Shown here in pieces: positions 1 to 5,841 of a stretch of DNA of 11,838 nt. The DNA is taken from contig JAGVXR010000009.1 of NCBI GenBank assembly GCA_018303645.1, positions 1 through 11,838 of the forward strand. Direction: 5' to 3'. Position 1 is the first letter of the stretch. Each line of letters opens with the position of its first letter. The position numbers were made by a program, and so were the translations under genes. Under the pieces are notes generated by a model. It was not told the DNA's origin. It worked only from the letters and a program-made list of their open reading frames with translations, and did not search any database. This DNA is from Candidatus Woesearchaeota archaeon (GTDB lineage: Archaea; Nanobdellota; Nanobdellia; Woesearchaeales; GW2011-AR4).

Positions 1-912
1 TAAAGTATCCCTTGCCCAGAACTGGAAAAACCAAGGCAATCCTGCAAAAAGCCCATAATTAGCTTTTTGATTTACAACTAAATTGTTCAAAGAATTAAAG
101 GCATTGATGTAGGCAATCTTTATTTCCCTGCTTATTTTTCCATTGCTGGATATTTTTTTTATTGATTCACTTTTTAACAAATTTAAAAAATCCTCTTTTT
201 CCTTGTTTTTTATTTCGTGAATGTTATTAAATACATGTTCGCATTCTTTTATTGCGTCATTCTTGTTTTTTGACATTGAAAAAACAAATCTGCTGCCTGC
301 CAGCCTTAAAGCGCAATAAACATATCTTTTATATGGGGGTGATTTTCTTTCCTCATCATATGAATAATGCCTTTCAATCCACCTGTCAATTTTGCTGTAT
401 GCATTTTTATCGCTTTTAATTGCCAAATACAAAATGAATTCTTCTGCATCATCAGTTGTATCTTCTCTTCTATCTGTTTTCTTTGTAAATTTCACAATTA
501 TACGGCCTTTTTCCTCAAAAATATCATAATGCCTGCCCCACTCCCTATTGCCAGTAGATGCCTTGCAGTCCAAAAACAAGTTAATTTCATTATCGCTGTT
601 TAATTCATAGATTAATGAGTTAAAGCCCATTGGCATTGTGAATGATTCAATAATATCCTCTTTTCTTCTTTCAGCAAAATAGAAACCATTTTTTAAATTA
701 AAAACATTGTTATTACCATTAATCTCTATATTCTCGATAAATTTATACATATCCATTGTTTTTTCATCAAAATAGAACAAGCCTTGGTATCTGGAAGAAG
801 GCGCATTATAAAAACTGCAATAACTTCCCTTTTTGTTTGTCAGCAGAAATCCTACATTCTCGTCTACATTCCTGTTTAAGCTTAATATTCCCAAGCTGTG
901 AACTACTTCCAT
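1..912 (-). CDS. Glycogen debranching enzyme (amylo-alpha-1,6-glucosidase type), N-terminal part
   Basis: The minus strand is open without a stop from the ATG at 912-910 to the window edge, giving 304 codons of the N-terminal part; the C-terminal catalytic part lies outside. The sequence begins MEVVHSLGILSLNRN and, near the edge, reads AGLPWFFQFWARDTL, which matches the entry to the alpha/alpha-barrel catalytic domain of archaeal debranching enzymes (GDE_C family; compare PWFGxWxRD in relatives). The first ~250 residues fit the GDE N-terminal beta-rich domain. The family removes alpha-1,6 branches from glycogen in the cytoplasm. The start is 10 bases after the stop of the glycogen synthase gene, with a GGGGT ribosome-binding candidate at 916-920, so the two form an operon. 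The plus-strand ORFs at 367-603 and 756-968 are shadows of it. Confidence 0.85.
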   Translation of the reverse strand, partial: MEVVHSLGILSLNRNVDENVGFLLTNKKGSYCSFYNAPSSRYQGLFYFDEKTMDMYKFIENIEINGNNNVFNLKNGFYFAERRKEDIIESFTMPMGFNSLIYELNSDNEINLFLDCKASTGNREWGRHYDIFEEKGRIIVKFTKKTDRREDTTDDAEEFILYLAIKSDKNAYSKIDRWIERHYSYDEERKSPPYKRYVYCALRLAGSRFVFSMSKNKNDAIKECEHVFNNIHEIKNKEKEDFLNLLKSESIKKISSNGKISREIKIAYINAFNSLNNLVVNQKANYGLFAGLPWFFQFWARDTL

Positions 913-922
913 GTGACCCCAG

Positions 923-2707
923 CTATTTATATGCTTTATCAACAGCCATATTATGGGCTTCGATGTAATTATTTACAAAAATTTTCCAGTCAGCCATCGA
1001 TGCAGTTTTTCTTGCCTGAAGCTTATTTGCAATTCTGTCCTCCTTTGAAAGGTTTGCAAAATTAAACATAACATCAACTAATTGGTTTACAACATCGCCA
1101 TCGCTTTTATTCAGTCTTTTCAGCACAAAAATTCCAGGTGTTTCGCTTTGCAGGCACTCACTGCAGAAGTATCTCCCAAATCCGGCTAAATCAGTTGTGA
1201 CAGACGAAACCCCTAAAGCCCCTGCTTCCAAGGGAGTGTATCCCCATGGCTCATAATAGCTTGGAAAAATTCCAAGATGAGAGCCTTGCATGGCTTCATA
1301 GTAATTTAGATTCAGCAATCCATCTGCCCCGCTTAAATAAATTGGATAATAAACAATCTTGACAGGATCCTGCTCTTCATTTTTTAGCCCTGCTGATACA
1401 ATGGTTTTTAAGATTATATCATTCTCGTCATATAGGTCATGCGTCAATAAAGGAGGATTGCCCTTTTTGATAAACCTTGCAACCCTTATTTTCATTTCTG
1501 TAAGAAAGTCGCTGTCAAATAAGTCTTCTTTAGCAGCCTTTTTGTTTGATACAAATGAGTAAATGATATTTTTCTCAACATCATCTATGACCTCTTCAAG
1601 CGCATCCTTTATATCTTGGTATTGGGTTTTATTTTCCAGCAGTTCCGGCCTTATATTCCTGAAATTTGCAGGCACCCATATAAATGCGATTATTGTCATC
1701 TTGCTTTTTAATTGCTTTAATTTTTCATTTAATCTTCCCAGAGCTCTTATGTAGATGTCTATGCCCTTGTCATGAAACTCGTAGCGGCCTGCAATGAAAT
1801 AAACTAAAGTGTCTTTCAGGTCAAATGTATAATATGGAAAAAAATAGTAAAGCATGAATTCCCTTACCCTATCGCGCTGGAGCCTGTGCTTTATTGCAAC
1901 CTCCTCAAATGTTGGAAACTTGCTTATGTCCAATCCATTTGGCAGTAATAAGTCTGGCTTTTTCTTCAATAAGTGCTCTGCCTCCATTCCAGTTATCTCG
2001 CTTACAGTTGTAAATACATCAGCGAATGCAGCTGAATTTTTTTCAACAAGGTGCTTTGACCCTATATTGTACTTGTAAACTTCCTGGTCAGGGTTTATTT
2101 TGCTCCACACATTGTAAATGTCAACATTTGAGCTTGCCAGTGTCCTTCCTAGCACAGTAGCATGCGTTGTGAATACAGTTGCAACCTTAGCATTCTTTTT
2201 TTTAATATAAAGCAGCCCAGCTCCTGAAAGCCATTCATGAAAATGCGCAGCAATTCTCTTATCATTATAACAGCTTGATAATTTTTCAATAAGCATTCCA
2301 ACTGCATATGCCCAGACAACAGGCTCGTCATAGTCATTTGGAGCCCTTAAGGAATCAATCTTGTACCAGTCCCAAAGCTCGCGCTTTATATCATTAATCC
2401 TGTGCTTGTAATTTACAAAGTCTATAAGAATTACAAATGGATTGCCTTCGCTAATCCACCTTCCAAAATGGCAGATAATCCCCAATTTTTTTAATTCCTC
2501 AAAAGGCATCTTGCAAAATTCATTTGGCACTTCTTCCTGAAATTCAGCAATTGCTTTCGAAGCAAAATAAGGCCCAATAAGGAAATAATTGCTTCCGTAC
2601 TGCTCAGCCATTTTTGCTGTTTTTGACTTGACAACTGTATAGATGCCCCCTACCTTGTTGCACACTTCCCACGAAACCTCAAACAAAATATCTGCTTTTT
2701 TTTCCAT
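923..2707 (-). CDS. Glycogen synthase, eukaryote-like GT3 family
   Basis: This 594-residue protein should extend alpha-1,4-glucan chains from a nucleotide sugar, in the cytoplasm. The N-terminus has the GT3 signature FEVSWEVCNKVGGIYTVVKS (residues 9-28). Other landmarks are HFHEW (155-159), FTTHATVLGR (179-188), the LLPNGLDISKF block (254-264), AGRYEFHDKG with R308 and K314 as likely donor-binding residues, and the retaining GT-B EX7E pair E486/E494 in EPWGYTPLE, followed by SVTTDLAGFG. Yeast and animal glycogen synthases share these blocks; the protein lacks the long phospho-regulated tails. It is followed at once by a debranching enzyme gene. Start: ATG at 2707 with AGGTAA just upstream (2711-2716) and a TATA-like element at 2729-2738. 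GT3 rather than bacterial GlgA (GT5) is supported by the whole motif order. Confidence 0.93.
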   Translation of the reverse strand: MEKKADILFEVSWEVCNKVGGIYTVVKSKTAKMAEQYGSNYFLIGPYFASKAIAEFQEEVPNEFCKMPFEELKKLGIICHFGRWISEGNPFVILIDFVNYKHRINDIKRELWDWYKIDSLRAPNDYDEPVVWAYAVGMLIEKLSSCYNDKRIAAHFHEWLSGAGLLYIKKKNAKVATVFTTHATVLGRTLASSNVDIYNVWSKINPDQEVYKYNIGSKHLVEKNSAAFADVFTTVSEITGMEAEHLLKKKPDLLLPNGLDISKFPTFEEVAIKHRLQRDRVREFMLYYFFPYYTFDLKDTLVYFIAGRYEFHDKGIDIYIRALGRLNEKLKQLKSKMTIIAFIWVPANFRNIRPELLENKTQYQDIKDALEEVIDDVEKNIIYSFVSNKKAAKEDLFDSDFLTEMKIRVARFIKKGNPPLLTHDLYDENDIILKTIVSAGLKNEEQDPVKIVYYPIYLSGADGLLNLNYYEAMQGSHLGIFPSYYEPWGYTPLEAGALGVSSVTTDLAGFGRYFCSECLQSETPGIFVLKRLNKSDGDVVNQLVDVMFNFANLSKEDRIANKLQARKTASMADWKIFVNNYIEAHNMAVDKAYK

Positions 2708-2728
2708 TGATTACCTATTTTGTTCCCC

Positions 2729-2738
2729 AATATATAAA
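2729..2738 (-). promoter_or_regulatory. TATA-box candidate for the glycogen synthase/debranching operon
   Basis: On the minus strand this reads TTTATATATT, centred about 26 bases before the ATG at 2707, the usual archaeal TATA-to-start spacing. Transcription would begin near the start codon, yet an AGGTAA ribosome-binding candidate is also present, so the true start may lie slightly upstream of it. Confidence 0.5.
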
Positions 2739-2807
2739 TTTTTGACACCACTTAGAAGGAAAAATAATTTTTAAGGAAATTTTTTATTATGTAATTCAAA
2801 TAGCAAA

Positions 2808-2957
2808 ATGAACAATATAATCGGCATAGCCTTGAATTCTGTAAACCCAGATGAGAGGGTTATAAGGATTGCTTTTCCTAAGGAAGAAGAAAATGCAATT
2901 ATCGACATGCTAGAGAGGACTGGCATCAGAGTCAAAAGGGAAACTTACCCTTACTAA
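2808..2957 (+). CDS. Small protein of unknown function (49 aa)
   Basis: A short ORF beginning MNNIIGIALNSVNP and ending GIRVKRETYPY. It has a plausible small alpha/beta composition: a hydrophobic start, an amphipathic helix PKEEENAIIDMLERTG, then a basic end. I recognise no family. An AT-rich TATA-like stretch (TTTTTATTAT, about 2781-2790) lies about 25 bases before the ATG, suggesting a leaderless transcript. It is divergent from the glycogen synthase gene and is followed 14 bases later by another small ORF with a good ribosome-binding site, so the two may be co-transcribed. Its length and codon choice make a chance ORF possible. Confidence 0.5.
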   Translation: MNNIIGIALNSVNPDERVIRIAFPKEEENAIIDMLERTGIRVKRETYPY

Positions 2958-2971
2958 AAAGAGGTGTTAAC

Positions 2972-3088
2972 ATGAAAACTCCAAGCCTTAAACAGCAGTA
3001 TCTTGGAGACTTAAATAGGAAGCTGAACGCCATAAGAAGGCAAATGAATAATGAGATAAAAGAGAAAGAGATTGGAAGGAAAATTTAA
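2972..3088 (+). CDS. Small basic protein of unknown function (38 aa)
   Basis: A 38-residue ORF, MKTPSLKQQYLGDLN and onward, highly charged (about a third Lys/Arg/Glu/Asp), probably one long helix. A strong Shine-Dalgarno sequence, GAGGTG, sits at 2961-2966, six bases before the ATG; this is the main reason to believe it is translated. It lies 14 bases after the 49-residue ORF and 9 bases before the next small gene, consistent with a run of small genes on one transcript. I recognise no family. Confidence 0.5.
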   Translation: MKTPSLKQQYLGDLNRKLNAIRRQMNNEIKEKEIGRKI

Positions 3089-3097
3089 TACTAGAAT

Positions 3098-3307
3098 ATG
3101 CTAAACTATTGTTTGAAAATGGAAAAAAAGGTAATTGTGGAAGGTGTGGAAGCAGTATTTAAGAGGTTAGGTCCAGGGAAGGCTATAAAGTTCTTTCAGA
3201 GCATGGGTCTAAGCAAAGGAGACAGCGTAAAGGAGATTGAGTCTATTACTGAAAAGATGAGCAAAGAAGACATTATGAAAGGCATTAGGAAATCCAGAAG
3301 AGCATAG
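3098..3307 (+). CDS. Small helical protein with a decayed tandem copy (69 aa)
   Basis: A 69-residue protein (62 if the ATG at 3119 is used) carrying GVEAVFKRLGPGKAIKFF, then GLSKGDSVKEIESITEKM, then a basic tail. From memory the pattern (LG...A..FF...G.SKGD..KEIE...) resembles small proteins found as antitoxin-like or unknown genes in other prokaryotes, but I cannot name a family. The same protein sequence recurs in degraded form just downstream (3327-3488), showing that this is a real gene that was duplicated. Neither start has a clear ribosome-binding site; 3119 gives MEKKVIVEGVEAVF, which may be the truer N-terminus. Confidence 0.6.
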   Translation: MLNYCLKMEKKVIVEGVEAVFKRLGPGKAIKFFQSMGLSKGDSVKEIESITEKMSKEDIMKGIRKSRRA

Positions 3308-3326
3308 ATTATTAATTTCCTTTCAG

Positions 3327-3488
3327 GGCATAGTTGTATTATACAGAGAACTTGGACATATGGAAACTATAAAATTTCTGCAGAGACTAGGAATAAGCAA
3401 GGGAGATTCTGTAAATGAAATTGAAAGCATTACAGAAAAATTCAGCCGAAAGGAAGCATTGGAAAGACTTAAAAAATACAAGAAATAG
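3327..3488 (+). pseudogene. Decayed tandem copy of the preceding small gene
   Basis: In one frame the plus strand encodes GIVVLYRELGHMETIKFLQRLG, then ISKGDSVNEIESITEKFS, ending KYKK and a TAG at 3486-3488. Residue by residue this aligns with the upstream gene (GVEAVFKRLGPGKAIKFFQSMG, then LSKGDSVKEIESITEKMS). No ATG, GTG or TTG occurs before the homologous block in this frame; the first ATG (3360) would start inside it and give only 42 residues. It is either a 5'-truncated pseudogene or a shortened paralogue that is still expressed from 3360. The quoted segments are split; the copies differ at roughly half of positions, so the duplication is not recent. Confidence 0.7.
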
Positions 3489-3495
3489 AGTTAGA

Positions 3496-3510
3496 TTTTT
3501 TATTTTTATT
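3496..3510 (+). terminator. T-rich termination tract
   Basis: Two runs of Ts separated by a single A (TTTTT, A, TTTTT region) begin 8 bases after the stop of the decayed copy. Archaeal RNA polymerase commonly terminates at such U-tracts without a hairpin. It would close the small-gene cluster that starts at 2808. Confidence 0.45.
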
Positions 3511-3540
3511 GTTTAAACGAAAACAAAATTTATGCGTTAA

Positions 3541-3550
3541 GTTTAAATAT
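3541..3550 (+). promoter_or_regulatory. TATA box for the small RNA candidate
   Basis: GTTTAAATAT is close to the archaeal TATA consensus; its centre is about 26-28 bases before the first base of the long stem of the structured element that starts at 3574. No ORF starts at that spacing on this strand, which suggests a promoter for a non-coding RNA. Confidence 0.5.
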
Positions 3551-3569
3551 TTCATTATTTTTTATGCTT

Positions 3570-3641
3570 ATATCTTGGGTTGTCGGCTAGTGAGGCTCCA
3601 AACAAAAATACCTCTACGCCGCATCAGCTCAAGAAATTTTT
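3570..3641 (+). ncRNA. Candidate small structured RNA, about 70 nt
   Basis: A 9-pair stem closes the element: CTTGGGTTG (3574-3582) pairs with CAGCTCAAG (3625-3633), with two G-U wobbles. After a small internal loop (TC against GCAT) the helix continues as GGC/GCC (3585-3587/3618-3620), TAG/CTA and AGG/CCT with small bulges, capped by an A-rich loop (3596-3610). The wobbles would be mismatches on the other strand, which favours a plus-strand RNA. A TATA box lies at the right distance upstream, and a TTTTT run (3637-3641) follows the stem directly. I cannot assign it to tRNA, C/D, H/ACA or any named class. Caveat: the minus strand here is also an open frame in line with the zinc-ribbon gene. 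Confidence 0.45.
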
Positions 3642-3657
3642 AATTCTCAAAAATTTC
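3633..3657. repeat. Perfect inverted repeat, 9-base arms
   Basis: GAAATTTTT (3633-3641), a 7-base loop, then AAAAATTTC (3649-3657). It lies at the 3' ends of two converging units, the RNA candidate on the plus strand and the zinc-ribbon gene on the minus strand, whose stop codon it contains. It could act as a bidirectional terminator; the arms are almost all A/T, so the hairpin would be weak. Confidence 0.5.
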
Positions 3658-3744
3658 TCCGCAATAAGGGCATTGAATGTATTTCTCTTTAGAATCACCA
3701 ACAGAAATCAATTTTCCGCAAAGTTTGCATTTTATTTCAGGCAC
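3640..3744 (-). CDS. Small zinc-ribbon protein (34 aa)
   Basis: The minus strand encodes a short protein whose key parts are CKLCGK (near residue 6) and CPYCGE (near residue 25), two CxxC knuckles 16 residues apart, the layout of a single zinc ribbon; the rest reads PEIK at the start and IFEN at the end. The start is a GTG (3744-3742); an in-frame TAG four codons upstream excludes a longer start. A TATA-like CTTAAATG (3766-3773) is centred about 26 bases before the GTG, which suggests a leaderless transcript. Small zinc ribbons of this type bind nucleic acids or proteins; no partner can be named. The frame stays open for 23 codons beyond the TAA, so a longer ancestral protein is possible. Confidence 0.6.
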   Translation of the reverse strand: MPEIKCKLCGKLISVGDSKEKYIQCPYCGEIFEN

Positions 3745-3832
3745 AAATAAACATATCTAAAGTTTCATTTAAGAATTTTTCTCTAATTTTTTATCTCTAC
3801 AATTTTTACCTGCTTATTTTCTTCTTCAGTCA

Positions 3833-3961
3833 ATGAAGAAGGAATTTAAGAAAACAAAAGATTTGCTTCTTTTGACCGAGGATACTGAGAAAAAAGAATA
3901 CGGCATTCACTTTATGCCAATATGGAAATGGCTACTAACAAATTCAGACAAAAATAAGTGA
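3833..3961 (+). CDS. Possible small ORF (42 aa), unknown
   Basis: An ORF of 42 residues starting MKKEFKKTKDLLLLTEDTE and containing GIHFMPIWKWLL. It has no ribosome-binding site and no convincing TATA box at the right distance. It lies in the 290-base stretch between the zinc-ribbon gene and the winged-helix gene, which otherwise holds only AT-rich sequence. It may be a real micro-gene, a gene remnant or chance. Confidence 0.3.
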   Translation: MKKEFKKTKDLLLLTEDTEKKEYGIHFMPIWKWLLTNSDKNK

Positions 3962-4034
3962 GTTAAACAATAACTTTTTATACTTTGAAGTTCTAACTAA
4001 AATAGGAATAACATATAGGTATTATAATAAAAGG

Positions 4035-4349
4035 GTGGTATTAATCAATAGAGAAGATTATTCTATAAAAAGAACCTTTATTGAGATAAGAAACTCTATT
4101 CTCCTTTCTCTTGCCTCTGGACAGAAAACAATAAACCAGATTTCCAGCGAAGCCCAAGTTAATTGGAAAACTGTTGAGCGCCATCTCATTTATTTAACCG
4201 GCAAGGGATGGGTTCGCGAAGTCTTTAGTTCTGCTTATGTGCGAATTTATGAATTGACTGCTTTTGGCAAAGACTATCTAAGAAAAAATATCTCAAAAAC
4301 TGTTCGTATATCGGATGACAAAATAATAAAGATTAATGGTGAGCAATAG
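4035..4349 (+). CDS. Winged-helix DNA-binding protein, likely regulator
   Basis: A 104-residue protein whose centre fits a winged helix: helix 1 TFIEIRNSILLSLASG (about residues 14-29), helix 2 TINQISSEAQ (32-41), recognition helix NWKTVERHLIYLTGKGWV (43-60), and a wing with the ELTAFGKDYLRK ending typical of archaeal ArsR/MarR-like small regulators. No ligand domain is seen. The start is a GTG at 4035, as no ATG lies nearby. The stop is 2 bases before the GT4 gene, and the GGTGAG at the end of this gene (4339-4344) serves as ribosome-binding site for it, so the two are translationally coupled. A role in controlling the GT4/GH57 polysaccharide genes is an inference from position. Confidence 0.75.
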   Translation: MVLINREDYSIKRTFIEIRNSILLSLASGQKTINQISSEAQVNWKTVERHLIYLTGKGWVREVFSSAYVRIYELTAFGKDYLRKNISKTVRISDDKIIKINGEQ

Positions 4350-4351
4350 CA

Positions 4352-5548
4352 ATGAAAGTTTTAATGTTTGGATGGGAATTTCCGCCTTTGAGCACTGGCG
4401 GACTTGGAACTGCATGCTACGGGTTAACCAAGAGTTTGAGCAGGAAAGGCGTAGAGATAACTTTTGTACTGCCTTACTCCTTTGATGCTGATAATGCTGA
4501 TTTTCTTAGATTAGTTTCTGCAACAAATGTTAAAATAAAAAGAATAGCCTCTGCTTTGCAGCCTTATATGAGCTCGCAGGAATATAGAAAATCTATGGGA
4601 AAAAAGCCAAGCCAAAAAATTTATGGATCAACATTGTTCGATGAGGTGCATAGGTATACTCTAGCAGCTGAAAAAATTGCCGAGGAAGAGGACTTTGATG
4701 TTATACACTGCCATGACTGGATGACTTTTGGAGCCGGAATAAGGGCCAAGAGGAAGAAGAACAAGCCATTAGTGATGCATGTCCATGCAACAGAGCTTGA
4801 TAGGACTGGAGGCCATAAAGTCAATCAGCATGTCTATGATTTGGAAAGGCATGGAATGCACAAGGCAGACAAAGTTATTGCTGTAAGCAATTTCACAAAA
4901 AATAAAATTGTAACTCATTATGGAATACCACCAGAAAAAGTGAAAGTTGTGCATAATGCAGTTGACTTTTCGCAGCATTATTATGACGAGGATTTCGGGA
5001 TTAAAAAGACCGACAAGATTGTGCTGTTTTTGGGCAGGATAACCCTCCAGAAAGGGCCTGACTATTTTGTGCAGGCTGCAAAAAAGGTTTTGGGGCATGA
5101 GAAGAATGTCAAATTCGTGATTGCAGGCTCAGGCGACATGGAGCCTTTCATAATCGAGAAAGCGGCAGAGCTTGGCATTGCCGACAAAGTGCTTTTTGCA
5201 GGCTTCCTTAACAATGATGATGTGGAGAGGGCTTACAAAATGGCAGACATTTATGTTATGCCTTCTGTGTCCGAGCCTTTTGGCATAACAGCCTTGGAAG
5301 CCATGAAATACAAGACTCCCTCAATAGTTTCAAAGCAGAGCGGCGTTTCAGAAGTTATAAGGCACTGCCTCAAGGTTGACTTCTGGGACGTTGACGAGAT
5401 GAGCAGCAAGATAATCGCGCTTTTAAGGTACAAGCCATTGCATGAGACATTAAAGGAGGACGGCTACTTCGAGGTAAAAAGGTTCAGCTGGGACACTCCT
5501 GCTGAAAAATGCATTCAGGTTTATAACGAACTGATTAGCAAAGGTTAA
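4352..5548 (+). CDS. GT4-family glycosyltransferase (glycogen synthase-like)
   Basis: A 398-residue GT-B retaining glycosyltransferase. It starts MKVLMFGWEFPPLSTGGLGT, with the glycine-rich donor loop at residues 16-20. Later blocks are VIHCHDWMT (117-125), HVHATELDR (143-151), the C-domain GRITLQKGPDYF with R229 and K234, and the EX7E pair E308/E316 in EPFGITALE. In several archaea GT4 enzymes of this kind sit beside GH57 amylases and are annotated as glycogen or starch synthases; here a GH57 gene lies downstream. The substrate cannot be read from sequence: alpha-glucan elongation is likely, another glucosyl acceptor is possible. The window thus has two unrelated candidate alpha-glucan synthases (this and the GT3 enzyme). 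Confidence 0.88.
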   Translation: MKVLMFGWEFPPLSTGGLGTACYGLTKSLSRKGVEITFVLPYSFDADNADFLRLVSATNVKIKRIASALQPYMSSQEYRKSMGKKPSQKIYGSTLFDEVHRYTLAAEKIAEEEDFDVIHCHDWMTFGAGIRAKRKKNKPLVMHVHATELDRTGGHKVNQHVYDLERHGMHKADKVIAVSNFTKNKIVTHYGIPPEKVKVVHNAVDFSQHYYDEDFGIKKTDKIVLFLGRITLQKGPDYFVQAAKKVLGHEKNVKFVIAGSGDMEPFIIEKAAELGIADKVLFAGFLNNDDVERAYKMADIYVMPSVSEPFGITALEAMKYKTPSIVSKQSGVSEVIRHCLKVDFWDVDEMSSKIIALLRYKPLHETLKEDGYFEVKRFSWDTPAEKCIQVYNELISKG

Positions 5549-5556
5549 ATATAAGA

Positions 5557-5691
5557 ATGGATTCAATAAAAAACAATTCAATAAAGAAGAATACAATAAA
5601 AAACAAAGAAAATAACTCAATAACAAAAACAAATTCAAAAACACGAGAGCGTCCTCTTGAGGTAAGCATGATAGAGGAAACCAGCTTTTAA
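5557..5691 (+). CDS. Possible small ORF with NSIK pentapeptide repeats (44 aa)
   Basis: Beginning 8 bases after the GT4 stop, this ORF encodes MDSIKNNSIKKNTIKN and continues in a Lys/Asn-rich, certainly disordered stretch, then changes abruptly to KTRERPLEVSMIEETSF and a TAA. The 5' half is a 15-base tandem repeat. Just past the stop another frame looks coding (VFDNVWARR, then CKTFRNTAIAVAAEHKNAP, stop TGA at 5795-5797); losing one T from the TTTT at 5686-5689 would join the two into about 80 residues. It may be a frameshifted gene, a remnant or non-coding. I recognise no family. Confidence 0.3.
   Translation: MDSIKNNSIKKNTIKNKENNSITKTNSKTRERPLEVSMIEETSF
5561..5605 (+). repeat. 15-base tandem repeat, three units
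   Basis: Units at 5561-5575, 5576-5590 and 5591-5605 follow the pattern ATTCAATAAAAAACA with few changes; a looser fourth unit (ACTCAATAACAAAAAC) follows after a 9-base break. In the overlapping ORF each unit encodes one pentapeptide such as NSIKN, so the period is a multiple of three. Confidence 0.75.
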
Positions 5692-5810
5692 TGTTTTTGA
5701 CAATGTATGGGCGAGGCGGATCGGTTGTGAATGTAAAACTTTCAGAAACACAGCAATTGCCGTTGCCGCCGAGCACAAAAATGCGCCGCAGGCGTATTGA
5801 AATATTTTAA
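5691..5810 (+). CDS. Doubtful overlapping ORF (39 aa)
   Basis: An ATG overlaps the previous stop (TAATG) and opens MFLTMYGRGGSVVNVKLS up to RRRRIEIF and TAA. The many CGN arginine codons are unlike the AGG/AGA preferred nearby, so this frame is less convincing than the alternative frame over the same bases (see findings). It is listed because the 293-base gap between the GT4 and GH57 genes holds nothing clearer. A 7-pair hairpin with one G-T wobble (ATGCGCC, loop GCA, GGCGTAT) lies at 5781-5797. Confidence 0.15.
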   Translation: MFLTMYGRGGSVVNVKLSETQQLPLPPSTKMRRRRIEIF

Positions 5811-5811
5811 A

Positions 5812-5822
5812 AAATTTAAAAT
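5812..5822 (+). promoter_or_regulatory. TATA-box candidate for the GH57 gene
   Basis: AAATTTAAAAT lies about 25 bases before the ATG at 5842, in very AT-rich sequence. It would give a leaderless GH57 transcript, so this gene can be expressed apart from the GT4 gene upstream. Confidence 0.4.
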
Positions 5823-5841
5823 CAAAAAATAAACAACAAAA

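Noticed and set aside
367..968. Plus-strand ORFs at 367-603 and 756-968
   Set aside because: Both are antisense to the debranching enzyme frame, which runs unbroken from 912 to 1 on the minus strand and has family motifs; their translations are low-complexity and Cys/Phe-rich.
1359..2337. Several ORFs of 62-74 codons overlapping the glycogen synthase gene on both strands
   Set aside because: All lie inside the GT3 reading frame with its full motif set; their translations are Ser/Phe-rich shadows.
3574..3633. tRNA or C/D box RNA reading of the structured element
   Set aside because: Too short for a tRNA and without a TψC-type GGTTC segment; no RTGATGA plus CTGA box pair with the right spacing was found.
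3780..3845. Short minus-strand reading (SLTEEENKQVKIVEIKN) upstream of the zinc-ribbon gene
   Set aside because: Bounded by stops to about 20 codons, no ATG, no conserved pattern; most likely chance.
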